The notes under the pieces were generated by a model. The model ran no database searches, had not been told where the DNA came from, and saw only the letters and a list, made by a program, of their open reading frames with translations. Of a stretch of 64,000 nucleotides of DNA, positions 21,088 through 33,008 are shown piece by piece. A program made the position numbers and the translations under genes. Source of the stretch: Lithodes maja (lineage: Eukaryota; Arthropoda; Malacostraca; Decapoda; Lithodidae); NCBI GenBank assembly GCA_037953745.1, contig JBAKBP010007099.1, forward strand, positions 1 to 64,000. Reading direction: 5' to 3'. Numbering within the stretch: the stretch's first letter is position 1; each line of letters begins with the position of its first letter.

Positions 21088-21574
21088 TTAACACTTAAAG
21101 AGCGGCCTATGCGGTTTATAATATGTAGCCACCAGCGGGGTGTTTTTACCCAAAATAGGGCTGTTTACGTGATCATTTTCATGCCTAAATAAGACCCAGA
21201 ACGTAAAACAAGTATCTATCCCTGAAAGGGCATAAACAGAGCTTTCGAATGACACCATAACGATCCTTTTATGATGGCTAGTTTTCTTGCAAAAACCGTG
21301 CAACGCGAGTGCAAAAAGCATGTAATTAGGCACTTTCCCCATACAATTCCGTATATAGCGAGTGAGAGAGGGAGGGAGGAGGTGGGATTCGTGTCAGTAG
21401 GTCCGCCGCGGTGGTCTGGAGCAGTCATACGCTCGCTACTCTCCTGCCACCACTTGTCTCTCTCTCTCAGCAACATTACGTGCTGAAATTGCCACACGAT
21501 ATATGTCGAGCACCGCCACATAGTCCAGCTTTATTTAACTCGACTTATGTTGCGCGCCGCTAAAGAAGGGTTAA
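21088..21574 (-). mobile_element. M3: inverted copy of the M1/M2 element
   Basis: TTAA is present at both ends (21088-21091 and 21571-21574). Read on the minus strand it begins TTAACCCTTCTTTAGCGG and ends CCGCTCTTTAAGTGTTAA, and it matches M1 and M2 throughout (487 bp against 488). It interrupts the LTR of Gypsy E, a clear TTAA-targeted insertion. Confidence 0.85.
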
Positions 21575-21684
21575 AATGCATAAAAAGGAATCTATGGAAA
21601 GATCAATTAAATCACTGCAAGATTTAATACAATAAAAAGATGCTTCAATACAGTTACTCTAAACAACAATAAACTCTTCACTCC

Positions 21685-23541
21685 TGTTACGAACTGGCAC
21701 TCGGGTACACAAGGGCTCTCAATCAGGACTCGAATACGGCTCGCTGCCACAACGGAAACACACGATTCCAACCCCTGAGTACTGCCAGCCGAACAAAAAA
21801 CACCAATACCCTCCAGAGTTCAATCTGCTATAACGGGGTATACAAGAACTCGGTACTAGTGTTCAACAACAGACTAATAAAGAGACAGGAATTATCTAGT
21901 CTGCTCAACAATCAAACAAAGAAGTAAGAAACAACAACACCAAAGAATAGTGTTGGCCGAAGCCGAAGTAATCCACCCTTGACTAAGAACTTAAGAAGTC
22001 CTCCACCCTCTACTTCGGATCGGCACTATTACGTTACGTTAATTAATAGTCCTTAAGCATCGAGCAAGGAATCTTCTGAAAAAAGTTAGATGCTTCTCGG
22101 ATGCTCGTAAGAAGTATGTATCGGATTTTGAACAGTAATTCAATAAGCAAAAACACTGGCAATTAAATACTATTAAAGGTTTAAATTGGCATAAGAATAA
22201 TTAAAAGAATATGCCATAGTAAATGGCAAACATTAAAAAGAAGTACTCCGCAAATGCAACGGCAATAGCCTACTCGGATTGTGCTCGGGGGCCACTTATC
22301 ACTAAAGTAGCCAAGCTTGCAACACATGAAATCAATAGTGCATAAACAATATCATACATAAGGAAAGCTTCAATACTATTCTGTATCTACTAATCGAGTA
22401 AAGTCTAGCTGGGGTACAGTGGGCAAAAGGTAGCAGTGACTGAGCAAAAACGGCTCGTAGCCTAGCGAAGTCCTCACAACTGTTTAAAGTATTACGTTAA
22501 AACTAACAAGTGCACTTTGAGAAATCCAGATCCCTTGTATCTGGTTTTCTCCCGGCTCCTTGACAAAGTAAAAAACAAACTGTTAATAAAATACAGGGTG
22601 GTTAGGCTCTTGCCCTCACGCACTGTAAATTATTAACTCAACACAGTCAGCCGCGAAGACAACCTAGGCTTCACTGAACCGAAACGAGTATGCAGGTTTA
22701 TCGCTTAACCACTGCATCAAACAACAACTCGTAACACAGAAAAGCCTTACCCCAGTCTAGCATTACCTAGACCAGCAGAAAACAGGAATAATAATAATAA
22801 CACACAGGGAAATGCATATACAAGTGCAACAAACATAAATCAATCCTATTCTAAGTTAACCCTTCCAAAATAGGCTATCTAATAGGCAAGTATCTCGTGA
22901 GAACTCAAGCGATAATACGTTGGCTGACTAGCTCTGCACCAACGGGACCATGGAAGTTAAACAGGCAGGGAAAAGAGGAGATAAGAATGTAAGGTAGTAG
23001 AGAAAGTTCACATCAGTCAGAAGAATATATATAGTTAGCAAGGGAAATGAGAAGTCGCTCTGCCTAATGAGTTCTGATGAAAAAATGGCTAGACTTCCCT
23101 TTTTATACCCGGCCCTCTAGTGAGCCCAACGTGAACTACTAAGGACCGCCCACTGACAATCATTACGTAATTTCTCTCTCTCCTCTGGGATAGACAAAGG
23201 CTCCCCTAGCACTGAGGGGAGGGGGGAGGGGGGAGTGCTAGTGAGTTAGGCCCACCTCCCGCCCGGCGCACCCACTGACCCCCAACTGTGGCTGTCTCTC
23301 CTCTCACCCTTACAAATAAGTTTTACACACAATACTTATAACTAATGATATAAAATAGAACTCGTTGACTCAGATGAAAACAAAATACATATTCATAATA
23401 CTTATAGTACAACGGCTCACATGAACTAAGTTAGGAAACTCTACATAGACTACAGCCAAAGTTCCTGCCCTGACGATCCTAGCGAGAGTGGGGCATGACT
23501 AGGCGTTCTGTACAGCATGCTCACACTGGACATGCGTCACA
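21685..23541 (-). mobile_element. Solo LTR of the Gypsy C family, 1857 bp
   Basis: It begins TGTTACGAACTGG and ends GCGTCACA and is almost identical to the two LTRs of Gypsy C (50034-51898, 57562-59418). It is flanked by the 4-bp direct repeat CTCC (21681-21684 and 23542-23545). It lies inside the LTR of Gypsy E and has no internal region, so it came from a full insertion reduced by LTR recombination. Confidence 0.93.
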
Positions 23542-24819
23542 CTCCTATCTGAAAGAAAGTGAAGTATAGTCCTACAGCATAGACCTGGAAACTTCTGAAG
23601 AAAGTCTGATGCTCATAAGATGCTCATACTGATTTAGAACTATATAAAGGCAGGAGGCAGGACACCACACATGTAAATCGAATACACTAAAAGATAGGAC
23701 ATATAATGTTAACCGACACGAGAATACTATAAATGCACAACGGTAGCAATGCTCGACACTAAAAGAAGTACTTCCTCATCAACGAAACAGTCTGCTGTGG
23801 TTGTGCGGCTCAGCAACAACCTAGACTAATAAATGCTGTGAATAATAATGCGCACATATCAAAGAGCTTATATTAAATACTAACAAGTGTCTACTCAATT
23901 AATAATGTCTAGCTTGGATACTCTAGGTAAGGAACTGGGGTTGAGCAAGACAGGCTCGTAGCCTAGCGATGTCCTTAAGACTGCATCCTTTAAGTTACGT
24001 TAATTGACTAGGGGGCTCTCTCGATAGATCCAGATCACAAGTATCTGGTTCTATCCTGGCGACCCTCTAAAGCCAAGCAAAGAGGCAGCAAAGTTTGGAA
24101 CTGGTACAGGCCAAAACCATCAGTCAACACATTGCTGCACTCGCAAAGTACGCAACCGAAAAGACAACCCAGGCTACCACAGGACCGGTCGAAGTCGTGT
24201 AGGTATAAGCAAACCTTACACACATCGGAGACAACGACTACAGTTACCTTATCCCAGTCTAGCATTAAATAAAAGAGCAGAAACACTAAATCAATAATGG
24301 AGACACACAAAGTTCTTAACCTATACTAACTAAGAACCCTCAAACCTATTCTAAGTACATGTAAATATCTCTGAGGACGGTGCATGCAATACAATGGGCC
24401 GGCTATGAAAACCGTATGCAGAACCCAAGGGGTGTTATGCAGTTAATAAAGGTTAGAGTATGGAAAGCGAGAATCGAGTGAGAGAAACAGTGATAAAGGT
24501 GGTAATCGGGAGAGAGTATGCAAAGGGATGTTAGAAGCACGCGCGCCAAGCCTGTCCTGACGAGGACAGCTCCTGGGGACCCTCATGGAGGAGGTAAGTT
24601 ACACAGCAGACCGCAAAGGCGCGATGGTCGGCCAATCACGGGCCGAGACGTCACAAGACAGCAGGCGTCCTATGACACAGCAAGACACGCCGTCCAATGG
24701 CGAGCGGAAGGAAGGAATGCATCCGTACATACAGACACTTACTACCTCCTCGCTCTGAAAGTCTTTCTCATGCACACGCTGGTACTATTATCACTACTGC
24801 TGATATAAAATATAACCCG

Positions 24820-24865
24820 TTGTCACAGACGAAAACAAAGACCACCACTGGACTGTCTGTGACAA
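24820..24865. promoter_or_regulatory. Conserved LTR hairpin (E copy)
   Basis: TTGTCACAGAC and GTCTGTGACAA form a perfect 11-bp stem around the loop-side sequence AAAACAAAGACCACCACTGG. The same position in Gypsy B has a different but also perfectly paired stem (AAGGTCTCG / CGAGACCTT) with a near-identical inner sequence. In every copy a TATAAAATA-like word lies 10-25 bases to the left. The function is unknown; it lies about 120-160 bases inside the start of the LTR in element orientation. Confidence 0.65.
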
Positions 24866-24982
24866 TGCAATTACTAGGAAAGAAAGAACAACATTCTCTG
24901 ATAACTGTAGCCCATTTCGATGTCCCTGGCGAGCGCTAGTGGCTAACGAGAGGCGATTCTGCTAACACTGGTAGACGTCACA

Positions 24983-24996
24983 CCCTGCCCAAGATA
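24983..24996 (-). promoter_or_regulatory. Polypurine tract of Gypsy E
   Basis: On the minus strand, ATATCTTGGGCAGGG runs directly into the LTR start TGTGACGTC. B, C and D have ATCTTGGG-type tracts in the same place. The tract primes plus-strand DNA synthesis in LTR retrotransposons. Confidence 0.65.
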
Positions 24997-25290
24997 TGGG
25001 ACGCTCAACATTAGGCGAGCACCATATCTGACAAGGCAGAATGCCGACAAGACCCGCCACACCTAGCCACTCCACCAGAAATGAAATGCAAAGCTCAATC
25101 TTAAATAAAACAACATATTAGCATAAAGGAAATCTTACAACCCCTCCCAAACACAATAGTATAATTTAGCCTGCTATGCTCCCTGAGCGAGCTTCACAGA
25201 GCCCAGCCTACTAAGTGAAAGACAGGTTCAACTTAGGACTTTAGCTATAATATTGGCAACTTACAATTAACTATCAAAAAGAAAAAGTTT

Positions 25291-28200
25291 TTATGTGATT
25301 TTTGACGGCTGCTCTACCGGGGCAAGCCTGGTTTTTCTCCACTCAAACCCACACACCTGTGGTGATCTCCACCCTCGACAGTCTGCAATCACATTCTCAC
25401 AACCGGCAATATGGCGAATGTCTAGATTGTATTCTTGCAACATGAGTGACCAACGTGTCAGCCTCATATTCCGGTTGTGGAATTGGTTCAGAAATTTAAG
25501 AGGGTGGTGGTCGGTGTAAATCACCACGACTGGCCCGTAGGCAGGAACATATACTTCAAAGTGCCTGAGCGCCAACACTATTGCCAGCAGTTCTTTCTCC
25601 ACCACAGAGTAGTTTTTCTGAGCGGAATTAAACTTCTTGGAAAAGAAACTGACTGGATGCTCCAAACCTTCCTCGTCTGTTTGCATTAAGACGGCACCAG
25701 CCCCTACACCGCTGGCATCTGTTGCCAGCTGGAACGGTCTTTCAAAGTCAGGGGCCCTGAGGATTGGGTGAGTGCATAGTAGGTGCTTGACCAGCGAAAA
25801 AGCCCTTTCATACTCAGGTACCCACTTGAACTTTTTCTCTTTTGCTAGCAAATCTGTCAGGGGAGCTAACACAGTAGAATAACCCCGAATGAAGCAGCGA
25901 TAGTAACCGATCATGCCCAAAAATCTCATGATCTGCCGCTTGGTGGACGGCCTGGGGAACTGGTTAATAGCCTGTATCTTGTTTTGGGGGGGGGGGCACA
26001 CCTGGCCTAACCCAACCACAAACCCAAGATACTGCACAGTTGCCCGGACACAAACGCACTTGCCCAGATTGACCACCAAGCTGGCCTCACTGAGCTTCCG
26101 AAACAAGGCTTCTATGTGCTCACAGTGACTCTGAATGTTGTCATCATAGATTATAACGTCATCTAGGTAGACAGTGCAGTTAGGGATGTCAGCTACTAAC
26201 TCATTCATAAGACTCTGGAAGGTTGCTGAGGCATTTTTAAGGCCATACTGCATCACATTGCAACGGTAGGTGTTCCCATCAACCACAAACCCGCATACCC
26301 CCTTCGCCCGCTCAGACAAGGGCACCTGGCAGTAGCCTTTCACTAGGTCTACCTTAGTTAGAAACTGTGCCTTACCGATCTTGTCTACACTATCGTCAAC
26401 ACGGGGAAGGGGATAAGCATTGGTGGGAGTCAACCCGTTCAATCTCCGAAAGTCAATGCAGAAGCGAACCTTCCCGTCAGGCTTGGGCTGCAGAGTGACA
26501 GGAGATGTCCACCTAACTGCCCCCTTCTCAATCAGCCCCCGTTCCAACATATACTCTAACTCCGCTCTGAGGGCTGGGAGTTTTAATGGGTGGAATTCTG
26601 TAGGGTACTGCTTTAAAGGGGGGGTGATCTCCCACGTCCACGTCATGCACCACTCGAGTTGTGAGGCCTGGATGCTCTGCAAACACAGTGGGGTATGAAG
26701 CAAACAGGCGCTGCACGGCTGCACGCTGTTGCTCAGGCAGGTGCACTAGAGCATCGTCAGCCACCTGTCTGGAGTCCCCCGCCCACTGGTCAGCAGAGAC
26801 ATGACACTCCCAGTTATCCTCCACCTGGGCTTCACTGTCCCTCACTCCTTCTCCTCCATGACCGCTGCAGGTCAACACAGGGACAGCGAGAGGCTCAGGG
26901 GGGCGCCTCACAAACTCTTTCACCAGATTCTCATGGCACAGCTGATTCTTTTTACGCCTATCTGGAGTAGCCACAAGATAGTCTAGGTCAGAGATCTTTT
27001 TTACCACCTTATAAGGACCAGCGTACTTGGCAGACAACGGATGACCTGGCAGAGGTAACAGAATGAACACCTCCTGCCCCACCTTAAACTCCCGGAGTTT
27101 TGTCTTCTCATCGTACCTGTCCTTCATAAGTGCTTGCGACCCTACCAAATTCCTACCTGCCAACTCTAGGCTTCTCAGCATTCTCTCTCTACTCTCAAGG
27201 ACATACTTTAACATGGAACATGGTTTTGCTGTGCCCTCCCAGATTTCTCTAACCATGTTGAGGGGGCCTCAGACCTGATGTCCGAAAACTATCTCATTGG
27301 GACTGAACCCTAGGCTTTCACCAGGTACCTCCCGAGCAGCGAATAATACATAGGGCAACCCAAGATCCCAATCCTTGCCATTCTCAACACAGTAACAATG
27401 CAGCATGCTTTTCAGAGTTGAGTGCCACCTCTCCAACACCCCTTGACTCTCTGGGTGATGGGCTGAAGAGACAACTGTACTGATACTGTGCTGCTGCATG
27501 GTCTGTTTGAAAAGGTTAGAAGTAAAGTTGGACCCTTGGTCTGACTGCAATTCCTGCGGGTACCCGTACCTAGAACAGTACAATAGCAAGTTACGAACAA
27601 CAGTCTTAGCAGTACCATTTCGCATGGGGTATGCATCCGGATAACGAGTGGCAAAATCCATGATTGTGAGGAGGAACTTGTTGCCTGCACTAGTAGGGGG
27701 TAGAGGGCCAACCATGTCGATTATAACCTTACTGAATGGTGGCCCGATTACAGGAATAGGGTGTAACGGAGCCTTGGGAATACACTGGTTTGGGTTACCT
27801 ACTGTCTGGCAGGTACTGCACATTGCCACCCATGACGCCACATCTGCCTTCATACCTGGCCACCAAAACAATTTCGCCAATGCTGCTACTGTCTTACGTA
27901 CACCCAAATGCCCTGCCAACGGTACATCATGCGCCAACCTGAGTAGGCTATCACGACACACACTAGGCACTACCAACTGGTCAACCACTCTCGACTCACC
28001 CTCCCAACTCCGTCTGGGATCTAGAAAACGCCTGTACAATATGCCCTCCACACGAAAGAAGTCCCCCGGCTTTGCATCCCCCGTCCTCATCAAGTTCAAT
28101 CACACCGTTACTACACTTCTGAAGCTCAGGATCATCTATCTGCAGCCGACCGATATCCGAAGGAGCCAATCTATCTAAGTGCTCCCGGAGCAACTTATGG

Positions 28201-28340
28201 CCTCCCCCGATACTGGACTGTTCGATCCTATCTTGCTTAACTCCTTGCGACATATTATGTTCCAGTAAGTCCGAGGAGGCACTTGACAAGTATTTTGGGT
28301 CTTGAATTTGGCTCATGAGTGTTGTCGAAGCCTTACATTT
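25291..28340 (-). pseudogene. Gypsy E pol remnant: integrase, RT and RNase H
   Basis: Minus-strand order: spacer block SIGGGHKLLREHLDRLAPSDI (about 28215-28150), integrase, reverse transcriptase, RNase H. Integrase has the HHCC zinc site (HDVPLAGHLGV ... CSTCQ), catalytic D in IIDMVGP, D in SDQGSNF and E in GVLERWH, then the GPY-type module (YAGPYKVVKK). RT has FCIDFRRLNG, QYGLKNASATFQ and YLDDVIIYDD; RNase H has LATDASGVGAG, EKELLAIV and YTDHHPLKF. Breaks: a frameshift near 28080, a stop at the GHQV position (27269), an extra A near 26583 and a small deletion near the RNase H end (25390). Gag and protease are missing; homology ends at about 28340. Confidence 0.88.
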
Positions 28341-29537
28341 TTCGCGATTTCCATCCACCAGAATGCTGTTTATTGTGATGTATCATATATATCAATGGAA
28401 AGAGGAATATTTATAGTACATGATAAAACAAAAACAAATGTAAATAAATCAAAATATGAAAGTGTAAATGAGTCCGGAATACAATTATTTCCCATGCAAT
28501 TGTCTTCACACCGTCCTAGCTCTAAATTGTGAGTGATGACCATATATTTTTCTTTACTCAAATAATAGTATTTTTTCTCCTCTTTCCAAATCTGAAAACA
28601 GAAATTGTTTATCTTCAATAGTTCTCAAGCAGTGACCGAAAAAAAAAAATGATTGATATGGTTTATAACATTTTCGATTTATTTCGTTGCTACGAAGTGT
28701 ATGGTTTTAAATTTAGGCTGTATGAATACGGCAAATAATGCTGATGAGTATAAAACAAACTAGAAGTTCCTAGGACAAATACTTTTTGTGCTATGAATAT
28801 TTGAAATGAAGAGCCAAAATGCGAATATTTACGCTTCCCCCATCTCTGTTCCGGCGATGCTAGCCGGGTTCCGAGCTGTTCCCCACCTCGTGGTTGCGTT
28901 ATTTGCTCGGATACGTATATAACTGTATATATCACCGGAATCGGAAAATTGTGCTCTTTCCAATGGTGAAAACAAAAATAATATAGCGTAATTGGTTCGC
29001 GAGCTATGCACAATTGTTTCCATGCAGTGACCGAAAAAAAAAAATATATGATTTTGATTGATATGGTTTATAACATTTTCGATTTATTTCGTTGCTACGA
29101 AGTGTATGGTTTTAAATTTATGCTGAATGAATACGGCAAATAATGCTGATGAGTATAAAACAAACTAGAAGTTCCTAGGACAAATATTTTTTGCGCTATG
29201 AATATTTGAAATGAAGAGCCAAAATGCGAATATTTACGCTTCACCCGTCTCTGTTCCGGCGATGCTAGCCGGGTTCTGAGCTGATCCCCATCTCGTGATG
29301 CGTTATTTGGTCGGATACGTATATAACTGTATATATCACCGGAATCGGAAAATTGTGCTCTTTCCAATGGTGAAAACAAAAATAATATAGCGTAATTGGT
29401 TCGTGAGCTATGCACAATTGTTTCCATGCATTGTTATTGTTATGAAAATATATGAGAATGTTTATACAGTTGTATATCTTTGCCACAATATACACCCTTT
29501 CCAATGAGAAGGGAAATGGCTCCTGGGTTGACACTGA
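28341..29537. repeat. Two-copy tandem repeat of about 400 bp, with partial flanking units
   Basis: CAGTGACCGAAAAAAA recurs at 28630 and 29025 and GATTGATATGGTTTATAAC at 28651 and 29056, giving a period of about 395-405 bases. The units include GGATACGTATATAACTG and CTTTCCAATGGTGAAAAC. Weaker partial matches lie before (28540-28630) and after (29440-29520). Similar short open frames (METIVHSSRTNY) appear antisense in both units only because the units are copies. Nature unknown: satellite-like or part of a longer element. Confidence 0.6.
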
Positions 29538-29630
29538 AAAAACAAAATAAGAAAGCCAGGTTATCTTCAGGTAATAAATTCAGAAATAATTCTATTGTAC
29601 ACGTAAATAAAATAAAGTAATGTATATACT

Positions 29631-29637
29631 GTATATA

Positions 29638-29696
<59 letters not shown>

Positions 29697-29714
29697 TATA
29701 TATATATATAAACA

Positions 29715-29789
<75 letters not shown>

Positions 29790-29883
29790 TATATATATAC
29801 AAGGTGTCAAACAAAATATAAAGAATGGTAAATGGTAATGGTAATGTATGTGTGTATATATACTGTATATATACTGTATATAT
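29631..29883. repeat. (AT)n microsatellite
   Basis: Near-pure TA repeats at 29642-29712 and 29718-29800, then scattered TATATACTG words up to the left edge of Gypsy B. The Tyr/Ile-rich open frames here are artefacts. Confidence 0.9.
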
Positions 29884-31672
29884 TGTTACGGCTGGATCGG
29901 CAATACATATTCGGGATTCTTGATCGTAGGACAGAAATGGCTTATGTGACAACGACACGCTCGATTCCAGTCCCAAATACTATATGCTCCAGACAACAAA
30001 AGCACCAACGCCCTACAGAGTTATCGTCTATGGTAACGAGGTACCTTAACTCGGCGAAAGTGTACAACAGGGGGTAGGCTATGAGGCTAAACTCCCTCAG
30101 ACATTTATAGGTTACGTTATTACTTAAAGAAATGCAATACTCAAGAAACTACGTTAATATTAAGCCTCTAATAATGTAGAATAGAAGCAGGCTAAAGGTA
30201 TGACAGTGAAATGCTAAATGACAAATGTACACGCCTACTTGAAAGCGCGTGCACTAGAATAACTGTCCCCTACTAACATGCACTAGCATGTAGCATACAA
30301 GATGTTCATGATCCAGTAGATACCTAATAATACACATGGAAGGAACATAAATAGTAGTCACTTATTATAAGAATGAATCTATACTTGGAATAACTAAAAG
30401 GTTGCAGGCAACAGTACTGCGCCGGTAGCCTACTACCGCATAGGCTACTTCGCTTCTCTCACTCTGTCTCCCCTCTGAGTCCGTATGCGCCCTACGCAAC
30501 AGAACTCCGGACACAGCAGCAAAACGACAGTGCAGTTAATTGATACATGAAAGTATTAATAGTGTTGTCTTGTGTGTGAGTAATGGGTATTGTAAAGTGT
30601 TATATACATAAACTTAAAGAGAGCTGCAATGCATAGTAAAATAAAGATATCACCCACTCATCATCCCCATGTGTTCTAGCTAGCAGGCCAAGTCACAGGA
30701 ACAACGAGTCCCAGCACCGAAAGCGAGAACCCAGGAAAAGACTGTAGAGAACACAAGGACAGATAAATTACGTTACTCTACTACCGGCACTACGAGCGAG
30801 CTGTAGTCTCTGGTACTGCACTCGCTCCTGGCTCGGTAGGCAAATCAAGGCTAAGTCCTCGCCCCTCTACAGACAACTCCTGGGCATGGTCGGGCTCTTA
30901 CACATGGCACTAGTCTAGTCACAAATTGGATGATGAGCTGGGCATATAACTCGTGAACATGTAGAACGTTCACCAACTATCCTCATCAAGAAGATCGCTG
31001 TTCACATTAACCCCTTAAATCTAATACATGTAAATATATGCTTGTCCTAAGAGTAATACGAGAGGTGAGTGCTGAAACTCCTTTAGGACCTCAAGGGAAG
31101 GGTATGCATTTAAATAGAGAGAAGAATGAAATGAGAGTAATGTCGTCAGAGAGAAAGAGTGCAACCGTGAGAAATTGGGAGAGAGGGCAAGGGATGTTAG
31201 AATCTCAAAGGTTCTAGGCAACCTGATCATGGAACACACAGCGAGCCTCCATGCAATGTGCAGTACGACAACATGGGCAGCCCAGGCAGCATATGCAGGC
31301 GGCAATGTACTACCAACCCTGTCGCACCTAGCTATAAGCGCAGGGCTGCCAACCAGTCCATACGTCTGGCAACCATTGCTACCCTCTCGCTCTGAAGTCT
31401 AACTCACTCACTCTCTCTGAATTCCTATTGTCTTATCTATCAACTTCTCTATTGATACTACATATTAAATGGAAGGTCTCGACATGGCTTAAAACAAAAC
31501 CCACCACTGGTTAGCAAATGACGAGACCTTTGCAGAGATACAAAGAACATAGTTATACGTTGTCACACTCAATATAAGCAGCCAGCACGGGACACGGTAC
31601 CGCACCGTGGCGGTACAGTGGAGTACCAAGGAGTACAATCATGTTGCGTTGCTACGCACTGGGTGCGTCACA
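29884..31672 (-). repeat. Gypsy B 3' LTR
   Basis: TGTTACGGC ... GCGTCACA, 1789 bp. It carries the LTR hairpin AAGGTCTCG (31473-31481) / CGAGACCTT (31522-31530). The partner LTR lies at 37336-39154. Confidence 0.93.
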
Positions 31673-31686
31673 GCCCCCCCAAGATT
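31673..31686 (-). promoter_or_regulatory. Polypurine tract of Gypsy B
   Basis: On the minus strand AATCTTGGGGGGGC leads directly into the LTR start TGTGACGC. This is the expected plus-strand primer position. Confidence 0.75.
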
Positions 31687-31953
31687 TTAGATAATCGACC
31701 TTAGAAGCATTATCAAAATCTGACAGGCAACCAACCGACCTGCTACCCTTAGCTGCCACTAATTGCAAAAGGTGCACAACAACTGAAGTGTGAATTATAC
31801 ATAAAACATAATATCGCATGCATCATGCTACAACAAGAAAGACTTACAAAACTAAAAAAAAAATTTCTCGTTTATTTTATTGTTTTATAATCTTTTTGGA
31901 CGGCGTTATGATAGCCTAATTTTACTCCTGCTCAACCCACACACCGTGCACGA

Positions 31954-33008
31954 CTATCCTGGATCATCAACCCTTGATAGACAATCTGCTATCACGTTCT
32001 CACTCCCGGCAATATGCTGAATGTTGAGATTATACTCTTGGAGCATTAGGGACCACCTGGTCAACCGCATATTCCGATTGTGAAACTGATTTAGGAATTT
32101 CAAGGGATGATGGTCCGTATAAATCGTCACTACCGGGCCGTAGGCTGGAACATAAACTTCGAAATGTTTGAGCGACAAAACGATAGCAAGAAGCTCCTTC
32201 TCTATAGTCGAGTAATTCCTTTGTGCCGAATTAAACTTGCGAGAAAAGAAGCTCACTGGGTGTTCCAAGCCCTCGGAATCAGTCTGCAGTAACACTGCCC
32301 CGCACCCACACCGCTGGCATCAGTCGCCAGCTGAAAACTCCTGGAGAAGTCTGGGGCTCTCAAAATCGGATGTGTACACAGCAGGTGCTTGACTAGGTCG
32401 AAAGCCCTCTGACACTCCGCAGCCCAACAGAACTTCACTGACTTCGACAGTAGATCAGTTAACGGTGCTAAGACAGTAGAGTATCCCCGGATGAAGCGCC
32501 TATAATAGCCTATCATACCTAGGAACCGCATGACCTGGCGCTTAGTGGTGGGCCTGGGAAACATATTGATAGCCTGTATCTTGCTCAGGGGGGGGCACAC
32601 CCGGCCTAACCCGACCACGAAGCCAAGATACTGCACAGTAGCCTTTACAAACTCGCACTTCCTCAGGTTCACCACCAGCCCAGCATCGTGCAACTTCCCA
32701 AACAGGGTCTCTAAGTGCCTTAGGTGATTTTCAAAATTGTCATCATACACTATCACGTCATCAAGGTAGACCGTGCAGTTAGGGATTTCGTCACAAATAT
32801 CGTTCATCAGGTTCTGAAACGTGGCAGGTGCGTTCTTAAGCCCATAAGGCATTACGTTACATTGGTAGGTCTTGCCATCTACCACAAAACCACAAACTTG
32901 CTTAGCTCGGTCCGACAGGGGTACTTGCCAGTAGCCTTTTACAAGATCAATTTTAGTAAGGTACTTTGCATTCCCTATCTTGTCCACGCTGTCGTCAACT
33001 CGAGGCAA
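31954..33008 (-). pseudogene. Gypsy B reverse transcriptase and RNase H (two 1-base breaks)
   Basis: This continues the gag-pol frame after a single extra T near 32998. RT shows LPRVDDSVDKIG (33010 onward), VKGYWQVPLSDRAK, MPYGLKNAPATFQ and the catalytic YLDDVIVYDD. RNase H has FQLATDASGVGAG, IEKELLAIVLSL and IYTDHHPLKFL, and the C-terminal block HIAGSENVIADCLSRVDD (ends 31954). A missing G in a G run near 32302 makes the second break. Both breaks are one-base changes at or beside homopolymers, so they may be recent mutations or sequence errors. Confidence 0.9.

Larger units (their letters stand above)
20849..24982 (-). mobile_element. Gypsy E 3' LTR, split by M3 and a solo LTR
   Basis: The LTR runs from TGTTACGACCGGG (20849) to GACGTCACA (24982). 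Its own pieces are 20849-21087, 21575-21684 and 23546-24982, together about 1.79 kb, the length typical of this family. It adjoins the polypurine tract and pol of Gypsy E on its right. The LTR hairpin is at 24820-24865. Confidence 0.85.

Noticed and set aside
28829..29427. Two similar minus-strand open frames (METIVHSSRTNY)
   Set aside because: They are similar only because the DNA is a tandem duplication; length differs and no domain is visible.
28341..29883. CRISPR-like array
   Set aside because: The repeat units are about 400 bases with no short spacers; this is eukaryotic DNA.
29592..29976. Tyr/Ile-rich open frames
   Set aside because: They are translations of the AT microsatellite.
31673..31953. 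Possible env gene between RNase H and the 3' LTR of Gypsy B
   Set aside because: Only about 280 bases without an open frame; the same is true of C, so these are not envelope-bearing elements.
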